Assembly (NCBI GenBank): GCA_015233265.1
Contig: JADFXZ010000027.1
Location: 1 to 18,195 of the forward strand
Reading direction: 5' to 3'
DNA from: Nitrospirota bacterium
Lineage (GTDB): Bacteria > Nitrospirota > Thermodesulfovibrionia > Thermodesulfovibrionales > Magnetobacteriaceae
DNA: 18,195 nucleotides
Shown in pieces: positions 6,344-13,233 of this stretch. The number at the start of each line of letters is the position of its first letter. The stretch's first letter is position 1. The translations under genes were made by a program, and so were the position numbers. The notes beneath the pieces were generated by a model. That model ran no database searches. It had not been told where the DNA came from and saw only the letters and a program-made list of their open reading frames with translations.

Positions 6344-7038
6344 TTAGTTGTCACGGGCGGTCTTTCAAATACCGGCGCGCTATCGGGCAGCAACCCCCTG
6401 TTTTGATTTAAAAGTTTCCTTAGTTCCTTCGTCTGCACCATACGCGTACTCCAAGCCGAATACAACATAGAGTCCTTGAGGTTGATTATCCGGCCGTTAA
6501 ATATTACCGACTGCCCCGTAACGGTATATGTCCCAACGAGCACACTCATAGCGTTTTCTCTTGCCGCAAGGTCCTTGATATCCCTGGTCAGGACGAACTC
6601 CCCGTTTTTCTTGTCCATGTCTATGACGTTGCCCATCCGAATCTCTTTGACATCGAAATAGTTCAGTTGAAGATAGGTCATCAACAGCTCGGAAAATGCC
6701 CTGCCCAACGCAGAGGTCTGTCTGACATCGTTTATATCGACGAATGTTGTAATCAGAATAGGAGATATTTGCGGTGAATAGACGGTTTCGGTCTCTACCC
6801 GGGCGGAGAAGGAAAGGCCGTTGGCCATGTCACGCGCTGCCGCGTCAAGGTCGTTATATACGTTGTACATGGTGCCTGAATATCCTGGGTATGGGCCGCT
6901 TGGAGGGCCGGTCAGCGCTCTTTCAGTCGGTTTGTATGCGGCACACCCGCAGAGCATTAATAGTGCGGCAGCCGATGCCACTGCTTTTAGCGCCCGGGCC
7001 TTTAGTGCGCTGCCCGTTGTGTTGTCCTTATGTCTCAT
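6340..7038 (-). CDS. FlgO-domain outer-membrane lipoprotein
   Basis: From ATG 7038 the product is 232 residues. The leader ends in AALLMLCGC, a clear lipobox. The core matches the FlgO domain (PF17680): SPILITTFVDINDVRQTSAL, then GRAFSELLMTYLQLNYFDVK, then a GEFVLTRDIKDL segment and SVLVGTYTVTGQSVIFNGRI. FlgO in Vibrio is a flagellar outer-membrane lipoprotein, but FlgO-domain proteins are widespread outside flagellar loci and no flagellar gene is seen here. The frame extends to a TTG at 7065. ATG 7038 is preferred because a ggggat stands seven bases upstream and the leader length is normal. The gap from the previous gene is 36 bases; the next gene overlaps it by four. Confidence 0.8.
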   Translation of the reverse strand: MRHKDNTTGSALKARALKAVASAAALLMLCGCAAYKPTERALTGPPSGPYPGYSGTMYNVYNDLDAAARDMANGLSFSARVETETVYSPQISPILITTFVDINDVRQTSALGRAFSELLMTYLQLNYFDVKEIRMGNVIDMDKKNGEFVLTRDIKDLAARENAMSVLVGTYTVTGQSVIFNGRIINLKDSMLYSAWSTRMVQTKELRKLLNQNRGLLPDSAPVFERPPVTTK

Positions 7039-7074
7039 TAATTGATCCCCATGTTTAATTTTCAATTCCCGATA

Positions 7075-8247
7075 TTATCTGAATTTCGGCTCAGCTGGTG
7101 CCGCAGCCGACGGCGCTTTTGGTTCATTAGGTTTCACAGCCGACGGCACTACCGGTTCTTTTGGTTTAGCGGGTTGCCCTGTGATGTTGGCCTTAGCCTT
7201 TGCTGCCGGTTCTCTTGGGTTGGCGCTTGAGGATTCCGCGGACTTTGACGATTCTGATGATTGTCCGGCTTCGCCGGATTTCTCTGATTCTACTGACTTT
7301 GACGATTCCGAGGATTTAGCAGTTCCAGGCGATAGTGCCGAAGTTTGTCCTGAAAGCGGCGGCTCAGCCGTTACTTCCACCCTAACAGCCGGTTCCGAAC
7401 CTGATAGCTCAGGCGCTTTTGTTGTCTTTGTCGCTGTTGAGGATTCTGAGTGCGTATCATGGTTAGCTGGTGATATAACCGGCTGTTTCGATTTTTTTAC
7501 CACCTTTTTTGATTTGGGTTTTTTCCCCTTCTTCTTTGGCGATTTTATTGGAGCGGGTGGCTTGACCACAGGCACACTCTCCATTTGGCGCAGCCTTATC
7601 GAAGGCATTGGTTCCTCCGGCAGCTCATTTGACTTACTAAGCAGATGCACTACCATTGAACTGCGCGGAATCTTGACCGAAGCCACAGATATGACCTCCC
7701 CAAGCTCAGGGCTTATCAGGCGCACATTAATAAATACATCGCACGGCTCTACCTGGTAGGTACCGGCTACTATCAGCGTATTTGTATAGTCGAAGTTAAA
7801 GTTCTTAGGCGTAACATCTATCTTAGTGCCTAATTCGGGTTGCGGGCCTCTGCTCAAATATAGCTCGCCCACTTTGTTTGACATGACTATGGTCTTCATC
7901 TCCCGTACATCTGTCACCCTATAGCCCTTAATGTGCAGCTTCGACATGACCTCTTCGGCTATCAGGCGCCCGAACATCGATGTCTTGTTGAGATTACTTA
8001 AATCTACAAAACTGGTTACGATTATCTTGTTGCTGAATCTGGGAATATCGCCGTACTGCTCAAGCTGCTCGACAATGTATGCCGCCTTGAGGTCTACATC
8101 AGTCATGTTGTCGTAGTGACCGTCCCCGCTTGAGAAACTGTTGCACATTGGCAGCTCGTTTGTCTTTGGAACGGTGTATCTTTCCTGGCAAGACATAGTC
8201 AGAGATGCCACAATGATTGCCGATATGGTTAATAGTGATGTTTTCAT
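7075..8247 (-). CDS. FlgO-domain lipoprotein with long charged, disordered tail
   Basis: The product is 390 residues from ATG 8247. The leader MKTSLLTISAIIVASLTMSC ends in a lipobox. Residues about 70-220 form a FlgO-like domain: NKIIVTSFVDLSNLNKTSMF, GRLIAEEVMSKLHIKGYRVT, a VGELYLSRG segment, LIVAGTYQVEPCDVFINVRL. The last 150 residues are low complexity in three blocks: a Lys/Pro block (KSPKKKGKKPKSKK), a Ser/Glu/Lys block with repeated SSESSKS, and a Pro/Ala/Lys block with repeats of the form KPxEP. Such tails often cross the periplasm or bind peptidoglycan; that is inference. ATG 8247 overlaps the upstream stop as ATGA, fixing the start against the longer frame to 8349. It pairs with the second FlgO-domain gene downstream, suggesting duplication and divergence. 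Confidence 0.8.
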   Translation of the reverse strand: MKTSLLTISAIIVASLTMSCQERYTVPKTNELPMCNSFSSGDGHYDNMTDVDLKAAYIVEQLEQYGDIPRFSNKIIVTSFVDLSNLNKTSMFGRLIAEEVMSKLHIKGYRVTDVREMKTIVMSNKVGELYLSRGPQPELGTKIDVTPKNFNFDYTNTLIVAGTYQVEPCDVFINVRLISPELGEVISVASVKIPRSSMVVHLLSKSNELPEEPMPSIRLRQMESVPVVKPPAPIKSPKKKGKKPKSKKVVKKSKQPVISPANHDTHSESSTATKTTKAPELSGSEPAVRVEVTAEPPLSGQTSALSPGTAKSSESSKSVESEKSGEAGQSSESSKSAESSSANPREPAAKAKANITGQPAKPKEPVVPSAVKPNEPKAPSAAAPAEPKFR

Positions 8248-9143
8248 TTCGTTTCTTTCACAGCCGCCGGCGCGGTTGCCGGTGGAGTTGCCGGCATGGC
8301 TGCCGGTGTTCGTTTTTTTACAATACCGATTACATTCGGTATCGGCCACGCGGACTGAAACGCGTTGTCATCGTCGTAGTTAGTGCCGTAGCCCCCAATT
8401 TTCTCGACCTCGTTGTCTTTTGCCGTGACGTAGAAAGACGCCTGCCGTCCCCCTTCAAGATATGCAGCGGTGCTAATGGAAATCGGAAGTGACATGATGA
8501 TTTCTATGAAATCGTGGACACTGTAGGGCGACCTCGAAAATAAGAAGAGTATGTTGCCACTTTTGTCCATTGCGATTGCGGCGATGCTCCATGCGGCCTG
8601 CCCCTGCGCCCAAACATTTTTATTAGTGCAGCTGACCATTCTGATAATCTGGATAAGCGTATTGTATTTAGCCCTAATATCATCCATGTTTTGGCAGTCT
8701 GAGTCTATTAACTGTGCCTCAGCAACTGAGGAATCCACTGGGTTAAACACCATGGCCGCCCTATAGGACTTGGCTAATTTCGGGTTATTTACATGGCTGA
8801 AATTCTTCATATATCCCACGCTTGTGGCGCTGTCGGCCTGGTACATGCCGGCATTTATAGCGGCTGTCAGGTTATATTTCTTTGCCCATTCCTTAGCAGT
8901 CATCGCCTTGGTGCCAAGCTCGGAAATCGTAAGCAGTTTAAACTGATAATTTGCAGGGTTGATTCTCAAGACCGTTATCTTTGAACTGCCCATGTCGGAT
9001 TTTTGAGGGGATTCAAACTCGCGCATATACAACCCCTCGTCAAGCCTTTTCCAGTTGTCCACAGCCGCAGAGGCGGCTGCCGCTGCCACAAACATTGCAA
9101 AGGCCATAGTACCCGATAGAGTCCATAAACGTTTTATCTGCAT
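8244..9143 (-). CDS. Secreted phosphodiester glycosidase-family protein (NAGPA domain)
   Basis: The 299-residue product has a Sec signal peptide (about 1-27, ending AAAAASAA). It shows the features of the phosphodiester glycosidase domain (PF09992): the ITVLRINPANYQFKLLT strand pair, AAINAGMYQADSATSVGYMK with the conserved N-x-G-x-Y-x-x-D (about 97-104), a DKSGNILFLFSRSP segment, and TAAYLEGGRQASFYV (about 226-239), the usual catalytic-core 'LdGGxS' region. The family includes the mammalian uncovering enzyme that removes GlcNAc from GlcNAc-phosphate-mannose. Bacterial members are thought to act on phosphodiester-linked sugars of envelope polymers. The C-terminus is a Pro/Ala tail. No Shine-Dalgarno is visible and the previous stop is 15 bases away, so translation probably re-initiates. 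It overlaps the FlgO-domain gene by four bases. Confidence 0.8.
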   Translation of the reverse strand: MQIKRLWTLSGTMAFAMFVAAAAASAAVDNWKRLDEGLYMREFESPQKSDMGSSKITVLRINPANYQFKLLTISELGTKAMTAKEWAKKYNLTAAINAGMYQADSATSVGYMKNFSHVNNPKLAKSYRAAMVFNPVDSSVAEAQLIDSDCQNMDDIRAKYNTLIQIIRMVSCTNKNVWAQGQAAWSIAAIAMDKSGNILFLFSRSPYSVHDFIEIIMSLPISISTAAYLEGGRQASFYVTAKDNEVEKIGGYGTNYDDDNAFQSAWPIPNVIGIVKKRTPAAMPATPPATAPAAVKETK

Positions 9144-9158
9144 TTTGTTAGGTTTGCT

Positions 9159-10115
9159 TTAGCCCCACGCCATTTTTCTTTTCTTTCTATGATTTATATA
9201 TTTCTCCGCCGACAGCGCCGCAACACAGCCGTTAGCAGCCGCTATGACGACCTGCCTGACCTCGGTACATGAGACATCTCCGGCTGCAAACACTCCGGCG
9301 ATGTTCGTCTCCATCATCCTGTTTGTCATTACGCACTCCTCGTCGCTTATGTCGACCGAAAAGTTCAGATAATCCACAACCGGCCTGTTGCCGTGCAAGT
9401 AAACAAATACGCCGTCCATAGGCAGCAAGGTCTCTTCCTTAGTTTCATGGTCCAAAACGACGACACTCTCCACACAGTCCGTGCCCCTTATTTGCGTAAC
9501 CCGCCGGTTATGAAGGACGTTGATTTTATTGTCGTCCAACATATGATTGTCGCCGGTCTTGAGCTTATTGGACTGGGCTATCAGCGTAACCTTAGGCGTA
9601 AATCTCGTCAAGAGGTCAGCCTCTTTTACCGCCTCCTCGGAGTCCCCGATGACGCATACGTTTTTATCTCTGTAGAATGCCGCATCGCATATGGCGCAGT
9701 AGCTGACACCCTTGCCAAGCAGTTCTTTCTCACCGTCAATTCCTGGCTTTCTACCCATCGACCCTGTGGCGATAATCACCGTCTTGCCGTAGTAGGTCTT
9801 GTCCATTGTGTAGATTTCCTTAGGCTCGCTCTCGATATTCACACCAATGACCTGCGTCTCTACGTAGCTGGCACCAAAGGCAACGGCCTGGTCTCTGAAT
9901 ATTTCGAGAAGCTCCGGCCCTGTCATGGGCTTTGTAACGCCGGGGTAGTTTTCTATTCTACTTGTGAAGGCAAGCGCCCCTGCGGTCTTTGATTTGTCGA
10001 GCACTACAGTTTTTAGGTTCAGCCTGGCCGTGTACTGTGCCGCTGACAGCCCCGCCGGCCCGCCTCCAACTATGACTACATCGTACAGCTCTTGTCCTTC
10101 CATGTTCTGTTGCAC
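9159..10115 (-). CDS. Thioredoxin-reductase-like flavoprotein with degenerate NADPH site
   Basis: The 318-residue product has the TrxR fold. The FAD motif is GGGPAG (17-22), with ATG (116-118) and the C-terminal FAD motif GVFAAGDVS. The redox pair is Cys140/Cys143 in SYCAICDAAFYRD, so a disulfide is the likely substrate. The NADPH half is altered. Where E. coli TrxB has GGGDSA, this has GDSEEA (157-162), and the HRR that grips the 2'-phosphate is replaced by AQS (180-182). Ferredoxin-dependent flavin thioredoxin reductases and the deeply rooted type also lack these motifs, so a donor other than NADPH is possible. GTG 10115 is preferred to ATG 10103 because ggaggt stands six bases before the GTG. 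It lies 45 bases after mqnC and 15 before the glycosidase, in one run. No thioredoxin gene is nearby. Confidence 0.85.
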   Translation of the reverse strand: MQQNMEGQELYDVVIVGGGPAGLSAAQYTARLNLKTVVLDKSKTAGALAFTSRIENYPGVTKPMTGPELLEIFRDQAVAFGASYVETQVIGVNIESEPKEIYTMDKTYYGKTVIIATGSMGRKPGIDGEKELLGKGVSYCAICDAAFYRDKNVCVIGDSEEAVKEADLLTRFTPKVTLIAQSNKLKTGDNHMLDDNKINVLHNRRVTQIRGTDCVESVVVLDHETKEETLLPMDGVFVYLHGNRPVVDYLNFSVDISDEECVMTNRMMETNIAGVFAAGDVSCTEVRQVVIAAANGCVAALSAEKYINHRKKRKMAWG

Positions 10116-10160
10116 TTAGTCACCTCCGGCTGCCTCTCGATAAGTTATAAATCCCAGCGC

Positions 10161-11207
10161 TCAGAAATAGTTTAGCACATTGTAGTACGTGTCCCTTTGA
10201 GCCGGTCTAAACCCTGTTGACTTTATGGCACCTATTATATCATTTTTCGATACCATAAATGCTACCCCTGCGGCCTTAACCACATTTTCTTCTATCATTG
10301 TGGATCCGAAGTCATTTGCCCCGAATCGAAGCGCTACTTGGGCGGTCTTTATCCCCTGCGTCACCCATGAGGCCTGAATGTTTTTGATGTTATCCAGATA
10401 AATGCGTGACAGCGCCAGCACCCGCAGGTAATCCACCGCCGTTGCGTGGCCAGTTGAATCTATAATTTCGCGGCCAAGTACGCTGCCCCCTGGCTGAAAC
10501 GTCCACGGAATAAAGGCCGTAAAGCCTCCTGTCTGCCCCTGAAGGCGCCATATCGCCTCAAGATGCGCTATTATGTCTTGAGGTGTTTCAACTGTGCCGA
10601 ACATCATCGTGGCCGTAGTTCTCATCCCCAGCAGGTGCGCCTCTTTCATTACCTCAAGCCATGTTGCCGTATTAATCTTTCTCGGGCTTATGAGTTGCCT
10701 GACACGGTCTGAGAGTATCTCAGCCCCGCCGCCTGGGATAGAGTCAAGCCCCGCGTCTTTTAACGTGATGACGGTCTCGCGTATCGAGAGTCCTGCCTTG
10801 CTTGCCATATAGGCAATCTCCGGCGGCGAGAATCCGTGTATGTTTATTGTGAACATTTTTTTTATCTTTTGCAGCAACGCCGAGTAGTATGCAATATTGA
10901 GGGACGGGTTAAGGCCGCCCTGGATTAATATTTGTGTGCCTCCAAGGGCAATAGTCTCACTGATTTTCTCCATCAACACGCCCTCGTCGATGATATATGC
11001 CTCAGGGCTGCCCTCGTCTTTATAAAAGGCGCAAAAGCTGCACTTATTTACGCAGACATTTGTGTAGTTGATGTTTCTGTCCACTATAAACGTAACAATA
11101 TGCTCAGGATGGAGGACAACCCTGCAGTCATCGGCCATCTGCCCAAGCTCTAAGAGCGGGGTTTCGGTCAGGTGTCTGGCGGCCTGTTTCAACTTGCCGT
11201 CCATCAT
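10161..11207 (-). CDS. mqnC: Cyclic dehypoxanthine futalosine synthase MqnC
   Basis: This is a radical SAM enzyme of 348 residues, the usual length. The cluster-binding CX3CX2C is at Cys52, Cys56 and Cys59 (CVNKCSFCAFYKDEG). Other family signatures are TQILIQGGLNP, IHGFSPPEI, LKDAGLDSIPGGGAEIL and the C-terminal ASWVTQGIKTAQVALRFGAN. MqnC cyclises dehypoxanthine futalosine in the futalosine pathway to menaquinone, in the cytoplasm. The ATG overlaps the mqnE stop as ATGA, so the two steps are translationally coupled. The intervening hypoxanthine-releasing enzyme (MqnB type) and MqnA/MqnD are not in this window and should lie elsewhere. Confidence 0.95.
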   Translation of the reverse strand: MMDGKLKQAARHLTETPLLELGQMADDCRVVLHPEHIVTFIVDRNINYTNVCVNKCSFCAFYKDEGSPEAYIIDEGVLMEKISETIALGGTQILIQGGLNPSLNIAYYSALLQKIKKMFTINIHGFSPPEIAYMASKAGLSIRETVITLKDAGLDSIPGGGAEILSDRVRQLISPRKINTATWLEVMKEAHLLGMRTTATMMFGTVETPQDIIAHLEAIWRLQGQTGGFTAFIPWTFQPGGSVLGREIIDSTGHATAVDYLRVLALSRIYLDNIKNIQASWVTQGIKTAQVALRFGANDFGSTMIEENVVKAAGVAFMVSKNDIIGAIKSTGFRPAQRDTYYNVLNYF

Positions 11208-12277
11208 TGTACCTCTTCGTATGTGGCATTACGCTGCACAGCTTCTTTATGAGCGCGTGTAATCAGATGAATCATCTCCGCGGTGGTAAGCGCAGGGGCT
11301 GAGGAGGCCCCGGCGCTGTGGGCGATTTTCTCCTCTATCACCGTGCCGTCAATGTCTGTGGCGCCGAAAAAGAGGGCGATTTGACATATCTTTTGCCCAA
11401 GCATTATCCAATAAGCCTTGATGTGCGGGAAGTTATCAAGGACGAGGCGGCTTATGGCGATTGTCTTTAGATCATCTATGCCGGAGGGGTAACGCGTTGT
11501 CTCAACAGCGTCAACCGGCTGATAGGACAGGGGGATAAAGGCCTGAAACCCGCCCGTGCTGTCTTGAAGCTGCCGCAGCGCCATGAGGTGTTCAACCCTG
11601 TCTTCATATGTCTCTATATGACCGTAGAGCATCGTGGCGTTAGATTTTATGCCAAGATTATGTGCGGCCTCGTGGATTTCGAGCCAGCGTGACGCATGGA
11701 TTTTCTCTGGACATAGGCGCGCCCTGACGCCTTCATTAAATATCTCAGCCCCACCGCCGGGCAGCATATCAAGGCCGTGCGCCTTCAGCTTGGAAAGCGT
11801 GCCCTGCAGCCCAAGTCCGCTTAATTTCGTGAAGTGGTCAATCTCCACCGCCGTAAATGCCTTTATCTGAACATGGGGATGATGTAGCTTAATCTTCGAA
11901 ATCAACTCAAGGTAATAGCTAAACGGCCAGTCTGGATGGAGGCCGCCCACGATGTGAAGCTCATTAAATGGGGAGGCGCTTGCCGCCAGCGTATGTAATA
12001 TCTCATCAATAGTCATGGCATAGGCGCCGTCTTGCCCAACAGAGCGGCTAAACGCGCAGAACTTACAGCGGTTGACGCAGAGGTTTGTCGGGTTGATATG
12101 GCGGTTTCGCGTATAGTAGACCTTTTTGTCGTGGCGGGTCTCTGCCGCGGATGAGGCCGCTCTGCCTATGCCAAACAGGTCGTCAGAGTGAAAAAGCTCA
12201 AGCGCGTCGTCTGAGTCGAGACGCTCTGCGGCGTATATCTTATCAAATACTCGTAAAGACACATGCCATTCTAACAT
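11204..12277 (-). CDS. mqnE: Aminofutalosine synthase MqnE
   Basis: A 357-residue radical SAM enzyme. The cluster cysteines are Cys67, Cys71 and Cys74 (CVNRCKFCAFSRSVGQDGAY), the form typical of MqnE rather than MqnC. Further signatures are ELHIVGGLHPDWPFSYYLEL, KAFTAVEI, LKAHGLDMLPGGGAEIF and AYWIMLGQKICQIALFFGAT. MqnE adds an S-adenosylmethionine-derived adenosyl unit to 3-[(1-carboxyvinyl)oxy]benzoate, giving aminofutalosine. It is the first gene of the run mqnE, mqnC, TrxR-like, glycosidase, lipoproteins. The ATG at 12277 has no convincing Shine-Dalgarno; family alignments also begin near this residue, so the start is kept. Confidence 0.95.
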   Translation of the reverse strand: MLEWHVSLRVFDKIYAAERLDSDDALELFHSDDLFGIGRAASSAAETRHDKKVYYTRNRHINPTNLCVNRCKFCAFSRSVGQDGAYAMTIDEILHTLAASASPFNELHIVGGLHPDWPFSYYLELISKIKLHHPHVQIKAFTAVEIDHFTKLSGLGLQGTLSKLKAHGLDMLPGGGAEIFNEGVRARLCPEKIHASRWLEIHEAAHNLGIKSNATMLYGHIETYEDRVEHLMALRQLQDSTGGFQAFIPLSYQPVDAVETTRYPSGIDDLKTIAISRLVLDNFPHIKAYWIMLGQKICQIALFFGATDIDGTVIEEKIAHSAGASSAPALTTAEMIHLITRAHKEAVQRNATYEEVQ

Positions 12278-12561
12278 AAATTGGTAGATTCAAACATAGG
12301 TGTATTTTTCTTACACATTCAAGGCAAACGCATTTGAAAAATACAGTAGACATTGCCTATGTAAGCAGTCTATGTAGAGTCTGTCCATAAAAATACCTGT
12401 TGTCATTGTAGTTAGGGCTGTATTTTCAATAGGAGCGCACCTGTCATAAGCGATTCGGGATGCTTTCCATTGAACACCTCCATTTAGTTCGTTATTCTAC
12501 TATATTTTGGTGTCTACTTTTTCCAGCTTACCGCATTGGCGTGCGCCGACATGAGCGCCCT
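12278..12561. other. Gene-free gap with inverted repeats, possible mobile-element scar
   Basis: No coding region is supported. The segment 12294-12309 (acataggtgtattttt) pairs with 12337-12345 (aaaaataca) and 12356-12362 (cctatgt), forming a hairpin with a ten-base bulge. agtagaca at 12345-12352 recurs inverted as tgtctact at 12511-12518, each flanked on its outer side by an A- or T-rich run, like the ends of a small insertion element about 180 bases long. No transposase codons were recognised. The gap separates mqnE from atpI, where atpB would be expected next to atpI. Confidence 0.4.
12293..12322 (-). promoter_or_regulatory. Weak candidate promoter for the mqnE operon
   Basis: On the minus strand TTGAAT (12322-12317) and TATGTT (12298-12293) are 18 bases apart, each matching four of six consensus positions. 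Transcription would begin about ten bases before the mqnE ATG, which would explain the absence of a Shine-Dalgarno. It overlaps the hairpin arm at 12294-12309. Confidence 0.25.
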
Positions 12562-12906
12562 TTATTTTTTGGCTGAGCTGAAATACCCTGCTTTTATTAC
12601 CACTAAAAATGATACAGTTATCCCAATGGAAAGCCCGATTACGTCGGCTAATTTCAGGTAAATCAAGGCAAATATTACACCCATAACCAGTAAGAGCCGT
12701 ACCATGTTAAATATAAGCATCACAGGGGCGACACTCTCGGCGTTTAGTAGGCCGCCTATGCTTTTTGATAGAAATACGAAGTTCAATAGCCCTACTATCC
12801 CACCGAGTGCTATACTAAGAGAGTGCCTTCCATAGCCCGTTGCAAGCGATATAACTACCGCGGCAGCTAATAGCGCTGCCGTCTGGATGGTTACAGTCCT
12901 AATCAT
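12562..12906 (-). CDS. atpI: ATP synthase subunit I family protein
   Basis: The 114-residue product has four hydrophobic segments: TAALLAAAVVISLATG, ALGGIVGLLNFVFLSKSIGG, LIFNMVRLLLVMGVIFALIY and LADVIGLSIGITVSFLVVIK. It fits the AtpI family (PF03899), including the glycine-rich GGIVGLLNF after the first segment. AtpI assists assembly of the c-ring of the F-type ATP synthase in the inner membrane and is not a stoichiometric subunit. The ATG overlaps the end of atpZ by eight bases, so the two are translated together. In most genomes atpB and atpE follow; here a 284-base gene-free gap and mqnE follow. Confidence 0.75.
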   Translation of the reverse strand: MIRTVTIQTAALLAAAVVISLATGYGRHSLSIALGGIVGLLNFVFLSKSIGGLLNAESVAPVMLIFNMVRLLLVMGVIFALIYLKLADVIGLSIGITVSFLVVIKAGYFSSAKK

Positions 12907-13123
12907 CTTTGGTTAGCTCCTTGCGCGCAACCCTGAACAGCTCTATAAACCCAGATATTATCCCAAATATTAGAAACGTAACGGTGAGATACGGCCCCGT
13001 GTGAAACAGCATGTCAAGCCCCTTCCCCATAAAAAATCCAACAAATGTCGCTACAACAAGATTAATCCCAACCTGGCTGGCAAACAAAAGGTGCTTAAAA
13101 CCCCCTTTGCCTTTGTCAGCCAA
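12899..13123 (-). CDS. atpZ: AtpZ/AtpQ-type ATP synthase accessory protein
   Basis: The 74-residue product has two membrane segments (LLFASQVGINLVVATFVGFF and YLTVTFLIFGIISGFIELFR), with the GKGLDMLFHTGP linker seen in the AtpZ family (PF09527, ATPase gene 1). The last part, RVARKELTKDD, is charged and cytoplasmic. AtpZ works with AtpI near the F1Fo ATP synthase; a Mg2+/Ca2+ transport role has been proposed. The start is TTG at 13123, with a run of six G bases six bases upstream. No in-frame ATG is available nearby. It is followed by atpI with an 8-base overlap and lies 110 bases after the NrfD gene. Confidence 0.72.
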   Translation of the reverse strand: MADKGKGGFKHLLFASQVGINLVVATFVGFFMGKGLDMLFHTGPYLTVTFLIFGIISGFIELFRVARKELTKDD

Positions 13124-13174
13124 TAATAGCCCCCCAGAGCGTTAATTGCGGCACGTAAATAGCCACCGCTGTGC

Positions 13175-13222
13175 TGCCCCGCCTGCCATCGGTGCAGCTG
13201 GTGAAACAGGGCAGGGCGGGCA
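13175..13222 (-). terminator. GC-rich intercistronic hairpin after the respiratory cluster
   Basis: 13175-13187 (tgccccgcctgcc) pairs with 13210-13222 (ggcagggcgggca) at 11 of 13 positions around a 22-base loop. On the minus strand it lies just beyond the end of the NrfD-type gene and before atpZ. There is no T-run, so it may be a Rho-dependent or processing structure rather than an intrinsic terminator. Confidence 0.4.
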
Positions 13223-13233
13223 AGTGTGTTATT

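Noticed and set aside
7181..7759. Long plus-strand frame of 192 codons rich in Asp and Ser
   Set aside because: It is antisense to the low-complexity tail of the FlgO-domain lipoprotein; its composition mirrors that tail, and it has no family resemblance.
9393..9992. Plus-strand frame of 199 codons
   Set aside because: It is antisense to the TrxR-like gene, which has clear FAD and CXXC motifs; no start signal or recognisable domain.
12536..12570. Plus-strand stem ggcgt/gcgcc followed by a T-rich run
   Set aside because: It looks like an intrinsic terminator but no plus-strand gene precedes it, and the stem is only five pairs including G-U.
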